Origin: JAVEDQ01 sp035468175
GTDB lineage: Bacteria > Actinomycetota > Actinomycetes > Frankiales > Frankiaceae
Assembly (NCBI GenBank): GCA_035468175.1
Contig: DATITC010000120.1
Location: 1 to 48,022, forward strand
Direction of reading: 5' to 3'
DNA length: 48,022 nt
Below, one piece after another: positions 43,573 to 48,022 of this stretch; the first letter of the stretch is position 1; the number at the start of each line of letters is the position of its first letter. The notes under the pieces were generated by a model. That model saw only the letters and a list, made by a program, of their open reading frames with translations, did not search any database and was not told the origin of the DNA. The position numbers and the translations under genes were made by a program.

Positions 43573-45345
43573 TCACAACTTTGCGTAGCCGACGATCTCG
43601 TCGATCAGCGAGGTCTCGTTCTCCGCGTTGGCCACCGGGCTGGCGATGAGCAGCCGAGCCGCCTTGCGCTGAGCGTCGGTGGCCGCTGCCTGGCCGTGCA
43701 GCGCGACCGCGTAGGTGGCGATGTCCTGCACGAACACCGCGAACATGCGGTCGACGTGCGGATCGGTCAACCCGTCGCAGGCGGCAGTGGTGCCGCTCCG
43801 CTCGCCATCCGGAGCGCCCTCGAGCGCCAGTGCCGCGGCTTCGGCCGCCAGCTGGGCGTAGACGATGGACGTGAAGATCTGCCCGAGGCTCAGCAGGAAG
43901 TCCAGGTCCTTCGCCTGTTCGGCGTCTGGTCCGTGCTCGGCCATCAGCCGCCCGAACGCCTCGATCTGGCCGAGGAACACGGCGACGTTCGGCAGGTGGC
44001 CGAACCGGGCGAAGGAGGGCCGCCAGTCGGCGAAGCGGATCTTCGACAGACCGCTGGCCGGACCTTGCGCGAACAGGTAGCTGTCGTCGGCGGGGTCGAG
44101 GCGAACGGGGACCTGTGGGTACTCCGCCGCGCCCCCCGCGGCCGCTGCTGCGTACGCCGGCAGGAACTTCAGGACGAGTGCGAGGTTGACGTGCACCGTC
44201 CCCTCCAACTTCGGCAAGGTGCGGATGTGTCGGGTCGCCTGACTGAAGTAGGTGTCGGACTCGAAGCCCTTGGCGGCGATGACCTCCCAGAGAAGGTCGA
44301 TCACGCGCTCGCCCTCGCTGGTCACCTTCATCTTGGCGATCGGGTTGTAGAGCAGGAACCGGCGGTCGTCGGCGGATGCGCTTCGTTCGTAGTCGGAGCA
44401 GCGGGCGCTGTAGAGCTTCATCGCGAGCAGCCGGACGTAGGCGTCGACGAGCATCCGTCGCACCTGCGGAAAGTCGGGGACACGCGTGCCGTACAGCACC
44501 CGGTTCGAGGCGTGCGCCACGGCCTCCACGAAGGCGTGCTCGGCGATCCCGATGCTTGCCCAGGCCAGTTGCACCTTGCCGACGTTGACGGTGGCGAGCG
44601 CGGCGTCCCACGCGGGCTTGCCCACGTGCAACAGGTCCGCCGGCTGAACGGGGTAGCCGTCGAGTCGGAACTCCGCGACGAACATCTGCCCGCGGATCAC
44701 GTTGCGGGCGAGTCGGTACGACTCGTGCTGCGGGTCGACCAGGAAGAAGACGTACTCGCCGGCGTGCTCGGGGGAGTCGTCGGAGAACCGGCCGAACACC
44801 GCCAGGCGGGCGGCGCAGTTGCCGTTGCCGATGTAATACTTCTCGCCGCTCGCGGTCCAGCCACCCGCCCCGTCGGGGCTGAGGATCACGTCGGTGTTGT
44901 AGATGTCGGCACCGCGGGTGCGCTCGGACAGCCCGAAGCCGAACAGCCCCCCGTCGTTCAGCAGCTGGCCGACCAGGCGCTGGGCTTCGGTGTTGGCGCT
45001 GGTCCACACCGGCCCGAGCCCGAGCACGGTCACCTGCCAGGCGTACCAGTGCTCGAGGGAGTACCAGCCGATCAGCTCGGAGAGATCGTTGTTGCGAGCC
45101 GTGTCCCACCGTGAGTCAGTGCTGCCCGCCAGCTCACCGACCGAGGCGGGCGTGCCGAAGAGACCGAAGATGCGCTCGCGGGCCAGCATCTCCAGGAAGT
45201 CGGAGTACCACGTCGCGTCGCCGTTCTCCTGGCGAAGCTGCTGCTCACCTTTGTCCTCGAAGAAGGTGCGGACCGCCATCAACGCTCGGCGGGTCTCCTC
45301 GTCGTAACCGGCGGCGTCGTAGTGGGACGGGGAGAACAGCAGCAC
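43573..45345 (-). CDS. Acyl-CoA oxidase/dehydrogenase-like flavoprotein
   Basis: A 590-residue protein. The GTG start at 45345 has GGAGG about 7 nt upstream. It carries an acyl-CoA dehydrogenase-type fold: FGFGLSERTRGADIYNTDVILSPDG and GWTASGEKYYIGNGN in the middle FAD domain, and PIAKMKVTSEGERVIDLLWEVIAAKGFE with DTYFSQATRHIRTLPKLEGTVHVN in the C-terminal helical domain. A long C-terminal extension follows, as in acyl-CoA oxidases. Whether it donates electrons to O2 or ETF cannot be read from sequence. It probably acts in fatty-acid or related acyl-CoA breakdown. No other beta-oxidation gene is nearby. Confidence 0.85.
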   Translation of the reverse strand: MLLFSPSHYDAAGYDEETRRALMAVRTFFEDKGEQQLRQENGDATWYSDFLEMLARERIFGLFGTPASVGELAGSTDSRWDTARNNDLSELIGWYSLEHWYAWQVTVLGLGPVWTSANTEAQRLVGQLLNDGGLFGFGLSERTRGADIYNTDVILSPDGAGGWTASGEKYYIGNGNCAARLAVFGRFSDDSPEHAGEYVFFLVDPQHESYRLARNVIRGQMFVAEFRLDGYPVQPADLLHVGKPAWDAALATVNVGKVQLAWASIGIAEHAFVEAVAHASNRVLYGTRVPDFPQVRRMLVDAYVRLLAMKLYSARCSDYERSASADDRRFLLYNPIAKMKVTSEGERVIDLLWEVIAAKGFESDTYFSQATRHIRTLPKLEGTVHVNLALVLKFLPAYAAAAAGGAAEYPQVPVRLDPADDSYLFAQGPASGLSKIRFADWRPSFARFGHLPNVAVFLGQIEAFGRLMAEHGPDAEQAKDLDFLLSLGQIFTSIVYAQLAAEAAALALEGAPDGERSGTTAACDGLTDPHVDRMFAVFVQDIATYAVALHGQAAATDAQRKAARLLIASPVANAENETSLIDEIVGYAKL

Positions 45346-45552
45346 GCGAGAGCCTCCGTGGCGAGGCGCGGTCGGGAGGCCGCGCGGTCTCGGCATCCTA
45401 AGCGGTCGTGCCGGACCTACCGACGCACCGGCTGGCGGTCCCTCCAACGCATCAGGATTGCCGTGACAGCGCACCTGACCCACGTCTATTCTCACCGGCC
45501 GAACCGACCTGGTCCATGCAGTGCTCGGGTGCCGACGACAGGGCGTGCAGCA

Positions 45553-46237
45553 ATGAGCGCAGAGGCCGACCTCCAGTCCACCCTGGACGATCTATAGCAG
45601 ATCGTGCAGCGGCAGCAGCAGCAAATCCATGCTCTCGCCGCGGGTCCTCCGGTGCGCCGGGGTCGGGGCCGGCGCCGCATCTGGGTCGTGGGTCTTGCGG
45701 CGATCGCGGGAGCCGTTGGGCTCGGAGCCGTCGCCCACGCCGCCATCCCCGCCGCCTCCGGCGTGATCACCGGCTGCTACACCCGGTCGACGGGGGCGCT
45801 CCGGGTAATCGACGCGGCGACGTCGGCACGCTGCTCAGCTGCGGAGGTACGCGTCACGTGGAACCAGCGGGGGCTGCGCGGCTTCCAGGGCGTGACGGGC
45901 CCCGCCGGGGCTACCGGGGCTACCGGCGCTACCGGCGACAAAGGCGCCGACGGGATCTCCGGCTACGAGACGGTGTCCGCGGAGTCGGCCTTCGATTCGT
46001 CCACGAGCAAGATCGTCTTCGCCGTCTGCCCAGCGGGGAAGACCGCGATCGCGGGTGGCTACGAGCTCTTCCCGAGCCTGTCAGACCCGGCCCGAGACAG
46101 TGCTCCGCTCACCCCGGTTCACCGAGCAGAACCCGGGGGACGCGGCGCAGTGGATCGTCGAGGCGACAGAGGTCGGCAGCTACGCGTCCGACTGGCTGCT
46201 GAGCGTCCGCGCGACCTGCGCCGTCGTTACGCCGTAG
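45553..46237 (+). pseudogene. Collagen-like surface protein, broken
   Basis: ATG 45553 begins MSAEADLQSTLDDL, then an in-frame TAG (45595-45597) interrupts a heptad-like Gln/Ile-rich segment (QIVQRQQQQIHAL). The same frame continues through a membrane helix (IWVVGLAAIAGAVGLGAVA), the usual GVITGCYTRSTGALRVID module and a short collagen-like run (GPAGATGATGATGDKGADG). It reaches GYETVSAESAF, and the frame must then change near 46082-46100 to read QNPGDAAQWIVEATEVGSYA and end at TAG 46235-46237. The gene has one nonsense and one frameshift lesion. Relatives are anchored or secreted collagen-repeat proteins of actinobacteria. A restart at a codon after the TAG cannot be excluded. Confidence 0.8.
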
Positions 46238-46345
46238 GGAAAGGCGTCGGCGAGCGCTGCCGTCCGGCAGGCTTCCCTTGCGCACGACGGCCCCCGATCC
46301 CGTCGAGGCGTACACGGGAACCCTGGTGCAGGTACTGGGTCCTCA

Positions 46346-46368
46346 CGTGCGCACGACCAGTGCGCACG
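46346..46368. terminator. Stem-loop between collagen-like pseudogene and the toxin-antitoxin operon
   Basis: CGTGCGCA (46346-46353) pairs with TGCGCACG (46361-46368) around a 7-nt loop. It lies between the convergent ends of the plus-strand pseudogene and the minus-strand operon. The surrounding 277 bp (46238-46514) contain no gene I can support. Confidence 0.6.
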
Positions 46369-46514
46369 CCCGCGCCCCGACACCACCGGCGTCTGCACGC
46401 GCCGGCCTGAACGCCGTCGCCCGCGCAGTCGGCACAACCTCGACAGGCCAGCGGCCGGGAACGCGACCATGGCCGGCGCCCCACCAGCCCGGTGCCCCGG
46501 GCTCTCGGCATCGT

Positions 46515-46787
46515 TCAGGCTGGCTGCTCAGCACCGTAGCGCTGGCGGGCGGCTTCGCCGGAGGTGCCGAGCAGTGAACCGATCGCGCGCCAGGAGTAAC
46601 CGTCTTTTCGGGCCTGAACGACTGCCGTCTGGATGGCTTCCTCCGCTCGCGCTCTGTCGATCACCGCGCCGCGGAGGGCAATGAAGGAGCCCGGGTCGCG
46701 TTCATCTTCGTCGTGCGGCTCGTACTGCTCGAAGCGTTCGGCAAGCTCGTCGCCGTGCTTGACGATGTCATCGACTGAGCGGGGCAT
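46515..46787 (-). CDS. Candidate antitoxin with HTH-like domain
   Basis: The product is 90 residues. ATG 46787 lies a few bases after the upstream gene's stop and follows GAGG at 7 nt; a GTG three bases earlier is possible. The N-terminal half is acidic (DELAERFEQYEPHDEDERD). The C-terminal half ends with a helix-turn-helix-like segment, ARKDGYSWRAIGSLLGTSGEAARQRY, as in many DNA-binding antitoxins. It is the second gene of a two-gene operon with the 76-residue protein at 46792. The family has no established name that I know; the toxin-antitoxin role is inferred from size, pairing and the operator. Confidence 0.65.
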   Translation of the reverse strand: MPRSVDDIVKHGDELAERFEQYEPHDEDERDPGSFIALRGAVIDRARAEEAIQTAVVQARKDGYSWRAIGSLLGTSGEAARQRYGAEQPA

Positions 46788-46791
46788 CACA

Positions 46792-47022
46792 TCACCTCAG
46801 GAACGACTTGCGAGCCGGCATCGCGTGGACAATGACGAGCGCGCTGTCGCCCTCGACAACGCCGATCTCGAGAAGGCGCCCGGTTGCGTCGGGGCCGATC
46901 AGCATCGTGAACCCTTCGTCCATCTCGAACAGTCGGACCGGGTACTCAAGGGCGTGGCGCATCTGGTCGTCCCGGATGCCGTGCTTGCGTGCACTCGGCG
47001 CGATGACCGGCTCACCGCGCAC
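46792..47022 (-). CDS. Candidate toxin of a two-gene toxin-antitoxin module
   Basis: This is a small basic-to-neutral 76-residue protein of the type found upstream of HTH antitoxins in actinobacteria. It reads SARKHGIRDDQMRHALEYPVRLFEMD, then a beta-rich MLIGPDATGRLLEIGVVE and the C-terminal VIVHAMPARKSFLR. The beta-strand pattern and terminal His/Arg/Lys residues suggest a small RelE/BrnT-like ribonuclease fold, by inference only. The GTG start at 47022 has no Shine-Dalgarno sequence. TAACTT, six bases upstream on the minus strand, matches a -10 box, suggesting a leaderless message with the toxin first. Confidence 0.6.
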   Translation of the reverse strand: MRGEPVIAPSARKHGIRDDQMRHALEYPVRLFEMDEGFTMLIGPDATGRLLEIGVVEGDSALVIVHAMPARKSFLR

Positions 47023-47027
47023 AAGAC

Positions 47028-47039
47028 CAAGTTAACTTG
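47028..47039. promoter_or_regulatory. 12-bp perfect palindrome, candidate operator of the toxin-antitoxin operon
   Basis: CAAGTTAACTTG is a perfect 12-bp palindrome and an A/T-rich island in a GC-rich region. On the minus strand it contains TAACTT, six bases before the toxin start. It therefore overlaps the expected -10 box, the ideal place for autorepression by the HTH protein. It also lies 44 bp upstream of the Fic gene start on the other strand and could control both. Confidence 0.65.
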
Positions 47040-47082
47040 TGAGTACGGGCAACGGCAAACCGCCGAGAGAGAGCGCGTACCT

Positions 47083-48022
47083 GTGCACATCTCCCCACTT
47101 AGGGTTCTGTCTGCTCACACTCGTCGGAGTGTCGTCGATCCGAACTGGCCAAGACTGACCTACGAGGACCGTCCGTGGACGCCGGGGATACCGCCCGACC
47201 TCGTGTCGTGGCGGCTCCGCGAGCGTCACGCCGGCCCGTACCGAGCTGCAGTCGTCCCGGCGATCGCCACCGCCCAGCCCATGCTCAGCAGTGCTGTTGC
47301 GGCACTTGCCGACGACGCGACAGCTGAGGTCGCTCGGTTCGACGCCGAGATCGGAGCGGAGTTGGCGCCGTTCGCCAGTGTCCTGCTGCGTTCGGAGTCG
47401 TCCTCGTCCTCTCGGATCGAGAACCTGACGTCCGGGGCGAAGTCTCTTGCGCTGGCGGAACTCGGAAGTCGAGAGCGCAGCAACGCGACCGAGATCGTGG
47501 GCAACGTGGCCGCGATGACGGCGGCACTACGCCTCGCTGAGCGGCTCGATGCCGACGCGATCCTCGCCATGCACGCCGCCCTGATGGGCGTGGCGCCGGC
47601 CAGCTCGATGACGTCAGCCGGCCGATGGCGGTCGGAGCAGTGTGGATCGGAGGCGACTCCTACGGCCCGCACGGGGCCGCGTTCGTCGCACCGCACCATG
47701 ATCGCGTTGCGGACGGGATCGATGACCTTCTGCGGTTCATCGAGCGGAAGGACGTCCCGCTGTTCGTCCAGGCAGCTCTCGCCCACGCGCAGTTCGAGAC
47801 CATCCATCCCTTCGTCGACGGGAATGGGCGAACCGACACCTCGACCTACTTCGAGGCGCTCGAGACCTATCGAGAAGGGCAGATCGAGCCGATCGTCGAG
47901 CGCTTCGCCGCAGCGGCTTTCGCCGCGGTCGTGAACGGCCGCCTGTTGGTGCGGGACCTGGACCACATCCGCACCCGCTGGCAGCGGACCGTCAGGGCCC
48001 GTCGCGACTCGGCTGCCTGGCG
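47083..48022 (+). pseudogene. Fic-domain protein, broken and cut by the window end
   Basis: GTG 47083 is preceded by GAGAGAG. The N-terminal part is normal for Fic proteins: RPWTPGIPPDLVSWRLRERH and an inhibitory-type helix motif SSSRIEN. After RWRSEQ one base is missing between 47640 and 47641. Joining the next frame restores VWIGGDSYGPHGAAFVAP, LFVQAALAHAQFETI and the active-site motif HPFVDGNGRT. Relatives continue with a GRALVH-type segment, but here the text jumps to DTSTYFEALETYREG, an internal deletion of about 30 residues in the catalytic loop region. Fic enzymes transfer AMP to proteins; this copy lacks the second Arg of HPFxxGNGRxxR. It continues beyond the window. Confidence 0.8.

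Noticed and set aside
46238..46514. Possible small genes in the gap before the antitoxin
   Set aside because: Open frames exist on both strands but none has a ribosome binding site, a plausible amino-acid composition or a recognisable motif.

Overview
The window is a high-GC chromosomal segment of an actinobacterium. Most genes start with GTG or ATG and are packed in 4-bp overlaps, and the order (clpP1-clpP2-clpX, valS-folC, ndk, mreBCD-PBP2-rodA, B12/radical SAM pair-rne, rplU-rpmA-obg-proB-proA, nadD-rsfS-phosphatase) matches the conserved block known from Streptomyces, Frankia and other MreB-containing actinomycetes. I cannot name the genus from sequence alone. No plasmid, phage or transposase gene is visible.

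Layout. 1-5.9 kb: tail of a membrane protein, a 23-bp tandem repeat array, the Clp protease genes clpP1P2 and clpX, then a convergent thioesterase-like gene and a large single-pass membrane protein. 5.9-11.1 kb: valS-folC, a divergent pair of small genes (a 71-aa membrane protein whose start site is folded in a hairpin, and a WXG100/EspC-like protein), then ndk. 11.2-17.1 kb: the rod/sporulation wall-synthesis operon. 17.2-20.6 kb: an aldo/keto reductase, then a degraded accessory island on the minus strand. It holds an intact nucleotidyltransferase fused to a lasso-peptide B2-type leader peptidase, a broken HprK-like kinase, an ilvD relic and a VOC-protein relic. 20.6-26.5 kb: the radical SAM pair and RNase E/G. 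26.5-28.3 kb: a penicillin-acylase-family pseudogene that has lost its catalytic region. 28.5-33.9 kb: rplU-rpmA, obgE-proB-proA and an AMIN-like lipoprotein. 33.9-43.2 kb: a 3-hydroxyisobutyrate-dehydrogenase-like enzyme, a MoxR/VWA pair, an FeS-type photolyase-like protein, a UBP zinc finger facing a Na+/H+ antiporter, then nadD-rsfS-phosphatase. 43.2-48.0 kb: tRNA-Ala(GGC) with a clear terminator, an acyl-CoA oxidase-like gene, a broken collagen-like gene, a candidate toxin-antitoxin operon with a palindromic operator, and a broken Fic gene running off the end.

The most unusual material is (i) the fused nucleotidyltransferase/B2 peptidase beside an HprK-like kinase relic, which looks like the remains of a lasso-peptide tailoring cluster; (ii) six decayed genes interspersed in an otherwise core region, several with internal deletions removing active sites; (iii) many short tandem repeats of 9-23 bp, some inside genes (ClpP2, ValS, a lipoprotein) and some straddling stop codons; and (iv) start-site architecture such as the hairpin-buried ribosome binding site and the leaderless toxin-antitoxin operon. 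All functional calls rest on reading motifs by eye; no database search was run.
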